Assembly (NCBI GenBank): GCA_021234155.1
Contig: JAJEKV010000185.1
Location: 120,001-184,000 of the forward strand
DNA from: Isoetes taiwanensis
Lineage: Eukaryota; Streptophyta; Lycopodiopsida; Isoetales; Isoetaceae
Reading direction: 5' to 3'
Length of the DNA stretch: 64,000 bases
Shown one piece after another: positions 11,640-22,793 of this stretch (position 1 is the first letter of the stretch; every line of letters starts with the position of its first letter). The translations under genes and the position numbers were made by a program. The notes beneath the pieces were generated by a model. It was given only the letters and a program-made list of their open reading frames with translations, ran no database searches and was not told where the DNA came from.

Positions 11640-11827
11640 TAACTTCTTGTTGTTTTCAGCGTTATCTGGCTTTGGCTGAAGTTACCATGCGTGGTAAGCA
11701 TCCTAAAGATTTCAACCAGTGGGTCTTCATGCCAGAGGACATTTTTCAGTTATTCGTGTCCCTATGGAACTTGTGGAAATCTTGCAAGCTAAAAGACAAC
11801 AAGGGTCAAAACATGGTTGCAAATTAA
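11640..11827 (+). pseudogene. Short exon-like remnant
   Basis: A TTTTCAG acceptor-like sequence just before 11660 is followed by a plus frame reading RYLALAEVTMRGKHPKDFNQ and onward, with FMPEDIFQLFVSLWNLW, to a stop at 11827. Residue composition looks like real protein, but no family is recognised. Its position suggests a terminal exon of the coding remnant that starts upstream. Confidence 0.25.
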
Positions 11828-12370
11828 ACGGGAGTGTTGCAGCACTCCCGTTTCAAAGATTCCCCTTAAAAAAACACCATGCTCTTAAAATTGGCCTTTT
11901 TTGGATAAACTTGAGAATTTCAAAAGGTTCAGTTTTTTTTCCCCCTCATTTTGACTCCTCATTAAGTGACAAGTTTGTTTTTCGCAAAGAAACACCCTTG
12001 AAAATGGCAAAATATAGACATGAATACATAATCTCTGAAAGTGAGATATCAAAAACATCAAAATAGAGAAGAAAAAATAATAATTATTTCTTTAAATTTT
12101 TTCAAGATATCAATTTGGCACCCTCAAAATTTAGTGCATATAGATTAATATCACCGGTCGACAATTATTTTGCAGCGATATGCCCCAAGTCTCCATGTTT
12201 AGTTGTTCTATCAAACATGTTTGACATGTTATGACCTTCTTTTGGCTGAATAAAAAACAATAAAATAATCAAGTAAACAAATAAACACTAGGACACATAA
12301 AACGAAAAATTAAAAAAAGAAAAGTGCTTTTGAAAAAAAAACGCAGTATTCCGTATACACTTTGAATTTT
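11828..12370. other. AT-rich stretch, nothing recognised
   Basis: No frame of note. A-rich runs and a few GTATTCCGTATAC-like palindromic words (12345-12358) precede the tandem repeat at 12.38 kb. Confidence 0.3.
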
Positions 12371-12375
12371 CGAGA

Positions 12376-12505
12376 AAAGCAAAAGTGTATTCCGGAATAC
12401 ACCTTTGCTTTCCTGAGAAAGCAAAAGTGTATTCCGGAATACACCTTTGCTTTCCTGAGAAAGCAAAAGTGTATTCTGGAATACATCTTTGCTTTCTAAG
12501 AAATC
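12376..12505. repeat. 42-bp tandem repeat with GTGTATTCCGGAATACAC palindrome
   Basis: Three units of 42 bp, each AAAGCAAAAG, then the perfect 18-bp palindrome GTGTATTCCGGAATACAC (TTCTGG in the third), then CTTTGCTTTCCTGAG. Flanking AGCAAAAG and CTTTGCT extend the inverted symmetry. Because 42 is a multiple of three, a plus frame repeats YSGIHLCFPEKAKV, but nothing else supports a gene. Related GTGTATTCCG words occur at 16107-16117 and 16381-16395. Confidence 0.85.
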
Positions 12506-13920
12506 AAACGTGTATTTTGGAACGACATGTTGCCTATGTGCTAAGGTTTAGAGCACGTGTACCTACTCGTAGCTTGTTAAATCAGAATGATGTGAGTATG
12601 ATTAAGAACTTTGCGAAGTCCTGAAGAATTTGGGCAAGAAGATTGTGAGGTACGTGACAATCGTCTAGTAACCTTTGTTGTTCTTCCATCTGATGCTTGT
12701 ATGTGCCTTTCTTGTAATGAAGATGATAGTGTCCTTAAGGAATCTCTGCCCTTGGTCATGTTGATATACAAGGGATCGGCCATATCTGAAATGTTTTATA
12801 TGTACAGAAGTGTTGATACAAATGATATGAGCAAACTAGAAACAAGCGACATTTAACACAACGTCTGGCAGATTCCATTAGAAAGATCGGCAAGCTTTGC
12901 CATGATCAAGCCAGGACATTCTTTGGATCAGTGAATAAGTCTTAAAGTTGATAGCGTAAGATTCATGGGTAACATAAAAAGATGGTCAATACCGCTTGAA
13001 GATGTATCAAATTGGGAATATGGTGGCCAGGTCCTCAATCTCTCGGAAGATGCAAAGTGACAATTTCGACCGGATAGCAAAGTGCAATTTCGAGGGCATT
13101 AAAGAATGGTCATCATACTTGGAAGGTGTGGTGGAATGCATTCTTTCTGCAAATTTTGAATTGACTTTTAAAAGTACAGCTGACTATCAAGCTTACAACA
13201 TGTTCAAACTCTCTAAGATTTATTTTAGTGCATTTCAAAGCATAGAAGCAAATATCATGTCACATGAGTGGCACAGAGACAATTACATTATCACAAAATA
13301 AAAAACATAACAGGATAACATTGGATCTCACTGGATGAGATGAGCCTACATAGCCTAAAATCTCATATGATGAATGTGTTTAGCTTTGACCAAATAATGT
13401 CTAGTGCAGCCATAATGGCGACATGGAAAAATGCAAGTAGGATCTTGGGCGCAAATTATACTCTATTTTCTAGCTAGAGGTATTATAGTGCTGAAGATTT
13501 TTGTCATGCCAACATTTTTGTAGCACTAAGAAAGGACAGAAATATCAACACTATTTCATGGTGGACTCATGAACTTAACAATTGTCATCCTCATAATTCC
13601 ATTTGACAAAGCCTATTCTTTTAAGATAAACCTAGAGTCTAGTTTTTGTTCCATCATAAAATGTGCACCATCAGACCAACGCATTTGGAAACTAAGTAAG
13701 ATGGTACTTTTACAGCCATGTTCAAAACATACTATCGACAAGGACTTCTGCTATTGCAGCTTTTGCTTGAATAGTAGAAAATAGGAATGTCATGACTGGC
13801 ACGAGAAGAGATCTGCTACTACAATCAGATTCTGCAAAAAATGGATACACTTAGTAAAATGCCCAAGGACATGACATTATTTTCTCGAAGAGTACTACAG
13901 CACAGGAGCTTGCACTAATA
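12506..13920. other. Unannotated stretch
   Basis: Several plus frames of 60-100 codons exist (12611-12856, 12996-13301, 13569-13784). None shows a motif I recognise, and none links convincingly by splice sites. No RNA gene or tandem repeat is visible. Confidence 0.3.
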
Positions 13921-14419
13921 CTATGGAGCATATCCTGAAATGATGGAGGTCCAAGACACCACATTTTTTTGAGGCAATCCATCGAACGTTGTCATCGCCT
14001 CTTCTAAGCTTCGACATTTAACATACATGTCAACAAGGGTACTCCCACTACAACATTAATCTAAAATCCTGCCCCGCCTCGCCTCGCTCTACCTTCCCCG
14101 CCCTACATACCTGCCCTACTCTACGAACCTAGAAATCCACATGCTTTCAAGGCACTTGAAATGTGAATTTGTCCGGTTTCAAAGCTTTAATGATGCATGT
14201 TTTGAAACAAACTAAGTGCGAGCTCGCCTTCACCAAGCTTTCCAGGGCATTGATAATTGCATTCCATGTACAAAGAGTTGGTTGTAAAATGCTGTTAAAT
14301 GCTTCATTGGCCTCTATAAATAACCCATGAGAAGCAAACAAATCAATGACGCGGTCAGCTAGAATGGCAATTGAACTCAATCCATTGTAGATCATCAATG
14401 TCTCGCATGCACCCACCAT
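13921..14419 (-). pseudogene. PPR (pentatricopeptide repeat) protein fragment, broken
   Basis: Two minus-strand pieces read as consecutive PPR motifs. The first (14419-14147) contains LADRVIDLFASHGLFIEANE, then TLCTWNAIINALES, then ALKPDKFTF. The second (14049-13921) contains STLVDMYVKCRSLEEAMTTF and QKNVVSWTSIISGYAP, then a stop. The spacing of A-x2-F, V-x-W-N/T-x-I-I and K-P-D-x-x-T-F is the plant PLS-type PPR pattern; intact members usually bind organellar RNA. The pieces are separated by about 100 bp of C-rich sequence (14060-14115) that replaces part of a repeat. No start codon, targeting peptide or C-terminal E/DYW domain is visible. Confidence 0.65.
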
Positions 14420-16920
14420 GTTTCAAATCGTGTTGTTTAGTGGATTCACATACCATGATGTAGGCCGTGTCTCTCGGATACATATTGAAGCTCCGTGCCA
14501 TCAGCGGACTTCGCCCAACGAGGTGGGTTTGCCGGATCCTTGGTAAATCCTAATAGTGTTAGATCCTTATCTCGTGGCATATTTATAACTTAATCGTGTA
14601 ACATACCCGAGCGAAAGTGAAATGGCGATATAGAACCTTATGATAGGAAAGAGGCGCAAATCGGATCGCCATAATCTCATAACTATGATATACCATGGTC
14701 GGTCTTTCAAAATAGTCCGCCTTGTTCCCAAGCTCCTTTAGCATGAACCCAAAGAACCACATCTAATGGATTCCCCGCCTAGCATTGCCCGTAGAAGGAA
14801 ATGTGCATCCGCATTGAAAGTGAATAGATTAGAGGACTTCCAATTATTTAACCTCCTTTCTTGTAAGAATTACATGTTTTATAAAACATCATTCACATAA
14901 TGTTGGTTTTAGCGTAGACTTTTTTACAAAGAAACAAGTCGGACGATGCCTTACTTCTTTGAACGTAAAAACATACCTCTACCGGCTTGGAAACTTCGAG
15001 CATCAAGAAGCCATTGCTTATGAACCTTTCTAGCAACAAAGACAATGATTGCATGGTATATTTGTAAAAACACCGTGTCTTGTACATCTCCCAAAAAACC
15101 AAGGGCGCTTCCAAGGCTACATCTCCAAGAACTTTGCTATAAAAAAATTATCCGATCGTCATTAAGTCCAAAATACATTAAGTTGAGAAATTTTGTCCCC
15201 ATAAGAATCCTCCAATAGAATGAGCACTAGGAATTCTCTATTCGTTTCAATATCCGCTTCCTTGCATTAGAAAATTAAAATAAGCTCATAATATATGGTT
15301 ATGAATAACATGATACGAGAATAAGGTTCCATTGCACGCCCTAAATAAATAGGCCCAATGGGTCCTCCTTGATTCGCAATTGAGAAAAAGACAAAACACC
15401 GTAGGCTCGAACTCAGAGGGGTTGTCTATCCCGGGCGGCCCCTAATGGGACAAAATGAGATCCATAGGTATCCCGCCTCGAAAGAGATTGCAGCCAAAAC
15501 GAGAATAAAATAAACCATGCAAAGAGTTAAAAAAATAAACCATCGAGAAAAAACTTTGAAATAGATCTCTTAGAAAATGCAATAGCATGTACAACAAGGA
15601 AGATGAAAAATGCAAAAAGATATGTTCGGACCAGAAAATGCAAAAGATGCATATGGACTTATACAAGAGAGATCGCCCATCTCCAAAAATGAAGTCGATA
15701 GAGCGAACTTCCTTCTGTTACAGGGCAATACCTCACCTTCCCCGCTGCCTCACCTTCAATGTATCGGAAGAAGGGCACAGCTCCGCAAGGCACAACTTTG
15801 GCTCTTGGCATACCTTCGAGCATGTCTTGAAGGTCGATGCCTTCAACGTGTCGTAGCATGCCCGCCAGATCTCTAGACTAGCTCCGGATGAACGGAAGAT
15901 GAACCCCGCCGATCGTAGACTAGCTCGATGAACGGAAGATGAACCCGCCCCAATAAACCTAAGGCGATATACCAAGCGATGTATTATCCTCAGCGCGAAA
16001 ACCTTTCTAAAAGCCACACAATAAAATGGTAGGCGGTAAGTCCCCGAGAAAGATCGCCTTAAAAACAAAATGCCGCCTCTCTCGAAAACCAAACGTATTC
16101 GAATACAAAGTGTATTCCGTAATAAGATTCCTCTATCATTTGCAACCCAAATCTCGTATCCCCGCCTTCACAAAACAAAACAAAAAACTCCTATTTTTTT
16201 ATTACCATTATCCTCAGATCCCCATAAAACAAACAAAAAAACCCCGGACATTGAAATAAATTGAAAATGACCTAGTGCATGTTGCTTTTGTTTTTCCTTT
16301 GGTTGTTCCGCAATAGGATGCGATTCGAATACAAAAATAATTCGATATTTTTTTTCCCGCCTCACTATTCTCGAATAGCAAGTGTATTCCGAATACAAAA
16401 AGGGTTTCACGATGCTAACACAAAATTCCTTTTTTTTCGCTACCATCTCCACTCTTTAAACAAAAGAAATTTGCTAATTTCTAAGAACGTGGAAAACTGG
16501 ATATTTGTTAGACCCTTTTCAATCAAAGATTTCTAATCATTGTTTTTTGTCCTTGTTCCTTCTCTCATCACTCCTTACACTTTTGCACATAATTGAGTAT
16601 TTTAAAAATACTGTATATTTTGTGTATTAATATCAAGATTTTATCTTCAATTTTTTAATATACTACAATGCCAGTTGCTACTTCACTTCTATTTTCGGTT
16701 AAAAGTTACATTCTCTTAAAACAGGAATTCTCTAAAAAAACATACTTGGAAAAAATTCTAGTTGATTGAAAAGTGTCACTTTGACATAGTCAATTCTCTC
16801 TTCCCACAAAAAAAGGGGCTATTTTGGGGGGGGTCAAAATACAATTTTATGCCTTTTTTGTTTTTTTAACCTCATTTTAGCCCCTTTTTTTGGAAAAAAT
16901 AAGGAATCTTCGAGGAATAT
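14420..16920. other. Unannotated stretch, probably decayed repeats
   Basis: Short frames on both strands show no recognisable motif. Palindromic GTGTATTCCG and CGAATACAAAG words at 16090-16125 and 16325-16410 echo the 12.4-kb repeat. Poly-T, poly-A and G-runs appear at 16750-16900. Confidence 0.3.
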
Positions 16921-16939
16921 TCCTTTTGCTCCCGTTTCA

Positions 16940-18363
16940 ATGATTTGCTCCCGTTTTATATGCAATCTTGTTTCAAACTATTACACAGAATCGGCAAAAG
17001 AATCGACTACTTCAAATGACTCCTACGAGGTGCATGAGGGGTATGGACTACGAAGACCGCTTGCCCTCGCCCGTGAAGTGCTGGATGGGAAGACCTTCGT
17101 CAAGGTCACCAGTGATTATACAGGTAAGCAATTCTTCAAGGCAAGGGCAAAGACACTAAGATCCATATCTTTCTTGAAGAAGGAGATTTTTGCATACGTG
17201 AAGGATAATTTTCCGAGGATACCGACCTGATTTCCATGGCCACCTTGCATAGTAAGTGGGTTGAAACCGAAAGTGAGCAAGGAAGGCATTTTCGATAACG
17301 CCACCACCGCCTTGGCAAGATTCATACAATCTTTGTCTTGAAGAGAGAGGATACCGGAAGACTTCCGCGCGGGTTGAACTAACGTACATCAAGGGACAAG
17401 TTGTTTGCACTCCCGTGCGGTATCCTTGATTGCCCGACACTAGAGGCATATTTCCAATGTGGGACAAAACCACACTAACAAATTTCTTTAATACACCAGA
17501 AAGAACACCACACACCGATTCTTTTTTGATAGTGGTTTTGCAAGGCCGAGCACAACTTTTTGATTTCATCTCAGATGGATGATCCTCGGATTCCGAGATC
17601 CGGAGTTTATATTGGCATGTATGAGGACGAATACAAGAATCCGCCCCCGGGGAGTTGGGAGGCCCATTCACTAGTGTATGCCACAAAGATTCAGGCCACT
17701 CAAGGTCCTCCCCCGAAGCAATTGACCTCAAGTTCCCCTTCAACGATCATCCTCAAGAACCGCCACCGGTTCGGTGTGCCCTACTAAGAAGACGAAGACG
17801 GGGAGTCCGGGGCTATGGCCGAAGCTCTCGCAACAAACAGATTCAGTCTAACGGCAAGGCTTGCCGAGAGGACATAATTATGAGAAACCACCGGGGGCCT
17901 GCTACATGCTTGCACTCGTCAAAAAATGGTGCCGCCGAGAACGGGGGTGTTTGATTACTTCTCCCCTGGGTTCTTTTGGCGAATTTCATTGCTTTGAATA
18001 AGAGATTTTGCATTGTATTCGAAAAGTGACCAGCTTAAGCATGAGTGCCTAAAGGATTCTTGATAGGCTTGACCGCCTACTAAATCCTACCATCGCAGCA
18101 TTTGTTCCCGGGACGGAGAGACCACCGGCCGTACTTGAAGAAGTTGTAGATCCACCAAATTGAGATGCGAAGCTCCACCCGATGTGGACTATGATGTGAT
18201 CAAGAATACACAATTCAATGCTGACATTCTTGATGATCCCAATTTCACCGCCACGGCGTTCGAGAGCTTTTCGGGGAGATCCTATGGTTGCTTCTTCTAG
18301 CCATGGCCCGGCCATACGGAACCCCGATCCTTTTGTGGAGCCTGTTCCTGATGAGGAACCCTG
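16940..18363 (+). pseudogene. Broken plus-strand coding remnant, unrecognised
   Basis: Coding-like pieces share one strand but change frame repeatedly: 16940-17230 (EGYGLRRPLALAREVLDGKT), 17560-17787 (DDPRIPRSGVYIGMYEDEYK) and 17655-17954. A tail in about 18290-18363 reads VASSSHGPAIRNPDPFVEPV and then DEEP before a stop. Composition suggests a real former protein, but I cannot assign a family. The segment is poor in CTG/CAG and rich in CCG/CGA, so some frameshifts may be sequencing errors. It may be the 3' part of one large element beginning near 8.2 kb. Confidence 0.3.
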
Positions 18364-18732
18364 AATTTTGTATGAAAATAATGTAAATTGTACACTAATA
18401 CTCTTGTAAACAGACTACCTCTTCCGAGTCCTTGCTTGTTTTGGCAAATTTTTTTAATATGCAAATCTATGAATTCGGAATTTTTAACTATTTTTGTGAT
18501 GTTATATTTCTCCAGCTTCATTACATGCAATGCTAGAATTTTTAATGGCGCCAATAAATGGCACTTTAGATGCATATTTTTTTTAAATGGCGCCATAATT
18601 GCTCAAAAAATTGGCATAAAGTTGACTAAAAAGGATTTTCATTCCTAATTGGAATCACGAAATTTCTCATTTTAATGAAATTGTGCTTATTTGAGCATAA
18701 ATTTGAACTGTGGAATGCCCATAATGAAACTG

Positions 18733-19218
18733 AACAGGAAGCTAAGAAAGAGGAAGAAGATGAAATGGTTGAGAAGATCGCAGTTGGAGTTGAATCTAGA
18801 GTAGTTTCTATAAGAGCAACTACGAAATGATAAGAGATTTAATATTAAGCTTTCTGGGCTTCCTGAGGATGAGACAGATGTAAAGCAAGCAGTACATGAT
18901 TTATTTAAGGAAACAAAGGCTCTTCATGACCCTGGTTATGTAGATTGTTTCCGAGTGGGAAAAAAGGTTATGGGAAGACCACGTCCTGTAATTATCAAAT
19001 TTCAAGACCTGCAGGCCCGTGAAAGAGTTATGCGAAATAAGGGAGTGCTCAAAGGGACTCAAATTTGGCTAAATGAAGATCTTACCATGCAACAACAAGA
19101 AGAACACCGCCGGCAGCTCGCTCAGTTGAAGGAATTAAAAGCAACAGGAAAACATGCTTTTCTTCAAAGAGGCAAAGTATGGATCAAAGAAGCTGGAGGT
19201 ACAACAGTACTAGCATAG
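18733..19218 (+). pseudogene. LINE ORF1-like protein, 3' part
   Basis: The C-terminal 87 residues are open (18955-19218): GRPRPVIIKFQDLQARERVM, then LKGTQIWLNEDLT, then a charged helix and RGKVWIKEAGG. This is the pattern of the L1 ORF1p RRM and C-terminal domains, which bind RNA. Upstream, a highly charged N-terminal stretch (EQEAKKEEEDEMVEKI) and FKLSGLPEDETDVKQAVHDL are readable but separated by stops near 18830. The protein would coat LINE RNA. The stop at 19216 is 21 bases before the next ORF's ATG. Confidence 0.6.
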
Positions 19219-19239
19219 GGATTCGCAGACCTCAGATTC

Positions 19240-20121
19240 ATGGCATGGAATATAAACGGATTCAATGAGAGAAAACAAGTCGTTATAGAGCAAATGCTAT
19301 CTGATCTTGATGTGTTTATTCTATTGGAAACATGGGAACATGAAACAGCCAGATTAGGAGAATTACGAGGATTTCCTTTGCTTCAATCTGCATGGAATCA
19401 GAAAGGGCCAGGACGTGGAAGAGGTTTTGGAGGCATAGCCTGTTACATCCGAAATGCAATTACGAGAAATGTAAGTATTGTGAAGGTATGCAAATTTAAC
19501 CAATATATATGGCTGGAAATCAAAGGATGCCTCTCAATGTTCTTAGCTGTTGTTTATTTTGCGCCTTTGGATAGTCATATATACGTCCATGGAGGTCCAT
19601 GTGCTGCTGATCCACTTTTGAATTTAGCTTTGGATGTTCTTGAATTTAAAAAGAAAGGGCAAGTGCTTATTGTAGGAGATTTTAATGGCCGCATTGGCCA
19701 GAAGCAAGCAAGCATTCAGGTAGAAGGCATACAAGACTTATGGCTGCCAGAGATGGCTACAGAGGATCTTATGCAGGCAGGTTGGATTAGATGCTCTAAA
19801 GATAAAGAGGAGAATAATATGGGCCACCAGTTATTACAATTCTGTGAGTCATTGGATTTAGTCGTTTATAATGGTTTGCCTTGTTTTCCTGCTTCTGGGT
19901 CTTTTATATGCATACGCCCACAAGGTAGCAGTGTAGTGGACTATTTATTGGGAGAACCGCTAGCAAAGAAGGTAGTACAAGACTTTCATATAGCTGTTGA
20001 AGCGGAATCAGACCATGCAGCTTTGAGATTTAAAATACATGTACAAATACAAATTGAGTCACAGCATCCTGTGCCAATTGGCCGCCTCAAACTTAATTGT
20101 GATAAAGCAAGAGATTTTTAG
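19240..20121 (+). CDS. LINE ORF2 endonuclease domain (APE type), truncated by stop
   Basis: The 293-residue open frame has the full set of apurinic-like endonuclease signatures: WNINGF near residues 3-8, LLETW (about 29-33), GDFNGRIG (about 147-154), SVVDYLL (about 229-235) and SDHAALRF (about 256-263). In LINEs this domain nicks target DNA to prime reverse transcription. The frame ends in a stop right where the RT domain begins in another frame. About 200 residues of normal linker are missing, which points to an internal deletion at about 20110-20130. The ATG at 19240 lies just upstream of the conserved WN, so the true start is close. Confidence 0.75.
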   Translation: MAWNINGFNERKQVVIEQMLSDLDVFILLETWEHETARLGELRGFPLLQSAWNQKGPGRGRGFGGIACYIRNAITRNVSIVKVCKFNQYIWLEIKGCLSMFLAVVYFAPLDSHIYVHGGPCAADPLLNLALDVLEFKKKGQVLIVGDFNGRIGQKQASIQVEGIQDLWLPEMATEDLMQAGWIRCSKDKEENNMGHQLLQFCESLDLVVYNGLPCFPASGSFICIRPQGSSVVDYLLGEPLAKKVVQDFHIAVEAESDHAALRFKIHVQIQIESQHPVPIGRLKLNCDKARDF

Positions 20122-20124
20122 GCG

Positions 20125-21094
20125 AAGGCTTTGCGATAGAATTGCTAAAGTGGGGAGGAGAACAAGTGCATGCAAAAATTGCTGAGCTTTTTAATGAAGC
20201 TTTAAGGTATGGTTTTCCTGAAAAATGGTGTTTCAATCGGGTTATACCCATCTTGAAAGCAGGAGATCCAGATTGTGTACGTAATTATCGTACAATTTTA
20301 GTAAGAAATATCATGGCCAAATTGTTCGGTGCTATTTTGGAGAACTATATAAGTCAGTGGGCTGATGACAAAAATGTTAGAGCATTGGGTCAGGCAGGAT
20401 TTCGAAAAAATCACTCTACTATAGATCATTTGTTTACTTTGAGAGTGATGGCGGAAGGGGCAAAGGGCATCGGAAGAGCTCTCTTTTGTTGTTTCATAGA
20501 CTTTGCCAAAGCATTCAATAGAGTGTCACGTAAAAAAATGGGAGGCAGAATGGCTAGATTGGAAATTCCAATGGAGTTGCATAAGGGGGTTGCACGACTC
20601 TATGAGAAGGTGTTGGTACAATGGTCATTTCCAATGGAAGGCCCAGAAAAGGTCGCAAGCAATGTGGGTGTAAAACAAGGGTGTCCATTATCACCTACTC
20701 TGTTTGGTCTTTTTATTGACGAGCTTGAAGCATGGCTCACAAAGGAAGATGCTGGTGTTCAGCTAGGTAGATACGCTTTAAAAGCTTTTTGCTTTATCTC
20801 GATGATGTGGTACTTGTTTCTCAAACACTACAATGGTTTGCAAAACTTCTTCAAGGACTTGAGAAATTTTGTGTCTATGCTGGTATGAATGTGAATAAAG
20901 GGAAAAACGAAGGTGATGGTGATGGGTTCTCCAAAAGCGATATATGGAATTTGATGGAGAGATTTTGGAACAGTGTCAAATCATACAAGTATTTGGACAT
21001 AGAGTTGACAAATAACTATAAATGGAATAGCCGAGTCCCAAAAAGAGAATATCGGGGGCTAAGGGCACTATATCATATGCTCACTATTGCGTAG
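20125..21094 (+). pseudogene. LINE ORF2 reverse transcriptase domain, frameshifted
   Basis: The first frame (20142-20888) has KWCFNRVIPILKAGD, GFRKNHSTIDHLFTLRVM, motif A FIDFAKAFNRV and motif B GVKQGCPLSPTLFGLFID. The motif-A Asp is kept, but the usual second Asp of AFD is Asn. The frame then shifts near 20790, and motif C appears as YLDDVVLV in the overlapping frame 20789-21094. The RT would copy LINE RNA onto nicked target DNA. Coding potential before the first ATG (FAIELLKWGG) shows that the domain starts near 20125, directly after the endonuclease stop. Confidence 0.75.
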
Positions 21095-21969
21095 ACATAA
21101 CCATATCCGGAGTTGGCATCTCCGTAAAATTTGGACATTGGTTCAAACAAGGGGTACCCAGATGGGTGCATGGTCTGGGGTCCCGGTCTTGCACGATCAA
21201 AGTGGAAGGAAGTAGAAAAAGGTTCAAAAGCGTTTCTTGCTTGAAGAATTGGGAGTTAAAACTCGGGACCCCCATATGAGATGCCGCTTGTGAAAAGCAG
21301 TATGTATCCACTTGAAGTGGAAGCCCTTTGTCAAACACTAGAGTATTTTGGTAGAATACAAAAATTAGAAGACCACGATTGCCGAGACAAGCCTTGCAAG
21401 AATCTATGATCCAATCCCATGTGGGATGGTATAAGTATTTAGAAGAGTGGGCAGGCTATTGGGGCATTGGACTGGATGATATACCTTCATCTAGTATAGG
21501 GATTCGAGATTTAGTGACCCAGAAATCTCTGGGAAATTGTGGCCATTGGAGATCTTGGGACAAAAAAGAAACTTTTCCGGGAAGAAGTAAAAATGCAATG
21601 ATAGTCTATGGCGAAAGCGGGATTATTTAAATGGTAAGCTTAGTAGAGGAAAGCGGAAAGCTTCTCTCTTGCATGTGCCCAAGTTCACATAGACCGGCAA
21701 TTGAGGTGGGACGAGGCAGATATGCCACGTGAATTGGCGCTTTTGTCCTTATTGCCCTAGGCAGCTCAAGTAGAAGATGAACGACATGCTCTTCTCCATT
21801 GTTCAGCTTTTGACTACCTAAGGGCACAGCATGATATCAGCTGCGATTCTTTTCACGAGCTTTTGAATCTACCAGTTATAAAACTTGGTATGTATCTTCA
21901 AGATTATGACAGGTCAAGAAGGAAAGAGCTACTGGACCTTTACGACATGGCAAAAGACCTTGATGTGTA
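21095..21969 (+). pseudogene. LINE ORF2 C-terminal region with Cys/His motif
   Basis: The C-terminal part is in pieces: 21379-21630 (SHVGWYKYLEEWAGYWGIGL), then CHVNWRFCPYC and EDERHALLHCSAFDYLR in adjoining frames at about 21722-21825. Together these give the C-x2-C...H-x4-C pattern that closes many plant LINE ORF2 proteins. The last frame runs to a TAA at 21967-21969 (KELLDLYDMAKDLDV). Confidence 0.6.
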
Positions 21970-22069
21970 ACTAGTTTTGTTAGTTTTTTCCCTTTTTTTT
22001 CAGTTGACCAAAAAACATGCATATAACTTTTTCTCGTCTATGGACCTGATGGTCTAACAGGCGTGATTC

Positions 22070-22091
22070 AATACAATTACAATTACAATTA
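22070..22091 (+). repeat. LINE 3' tail, (ATTACA)n
   Basis: CAATACAATTACAATTACAA followed by TTAT closes the LINE. A simple-repeat tail instead of poly-A is known for several LINE clades. Confidence 0.75.
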
Positions 22092-22095
22092 TATT

Positions 22096-22790
22096 TGGTA
22101 TCATAGCAGGGCTCGATTTCGAGTCTCCATGTGGGCAAGTATGACCCAGAATATCATTGGACAGTAGGCCATGACTTGATCTTGGACACTATAGGATGGT
22201 GTGGTCTATGGTTTTGTGATGCTTGAGGAAGAGCCTAGTTCTAGTGGAAGAGATTGTAACGGACCCATGGGAGACCGCTCGAGTGGACCTGATTGAGCAC
22301 CCTACTGCTTTTGAGACTCTATGTGTGAGTCCCTTCCCGCTTTGGATGTGGGTCCCAGTTCTTCTTCAGGTAGCATCTTTTGTTTTTTACTCCTGCCAGG
22401 TACCCTGATTTTGTGAGTTCCTTTGCCTTTGCCAGCTTTTGCAGGTTCTACCTCTACAATAAGGTTAAAGCTTCCTAGATCTTTACGCTATTTCTAGAGT
22501 CTTCCTCTTGCTCTGAGTATTCTCTTATAGTATTCTCCTCCATATGAATCAAGACTATGTATAAGCAAATTGTGACGCTCCCAGAATCTACATGATGCTC
22601 CCCCATCGTATAAATACGAGAAATTCTCCTCCCATGGTGACTACATCACCACAGAAAGGCCCCCCGTCTGCCTCGGACCACTTGAGATGGCCAAGTGTCC
22701 GGGTGAAGGACATGGAGGTGTCATTCGTCCCACGCCTTCTATGGGAATCCTATATAGCAGAAGGGTACATAAAAGTTAGCACCTAGCATA
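22096..22790 (+). mobile_element. LTR-retrotransposon leader fragment, tentative
   Basis: TGGTATCATAGC at 22096-22107 differs by one base from the TGGTATCAGAGC primer binding site for initiator tRNA-Met. It is followed by a leader-like stretch and by GTAACGGACCCATGGGAGACC (22256 on), which resembles 972-1003. No LTR pair or gag motif was found, so the assignment rests on these two short matches. The LINE tail ends five bases upstream, so the LINE may have inserted next to this site. Confidence 0.35.
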
Positions 22791-22793
22791 CAA

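Larger units (their letters stand above)
18720..22091 (+). mobile_element. L1-like LINE, internally deleted
   Basis: The order ORF1-like, endonuclease, reverse transcriptase, zinc-finger C-terminus, then a simple-repeat tail is that of a non-LTR retrotransposon. ORF1 remnants run from about 18730 to 19218, the endonuclease 19240-20121, RT 20142-21094, and the C-terminal zinc motif and stop near 21969. The 3' end is (ATTACA)n at about 22070-22091 rather than poly-A. The usual region between endonuclease and RT (normally a couple of hundred residues) is absent. Two or more frameshifts in RT and a stop after the endonuclease make this copy inactive as written. Confidence 0.85.
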
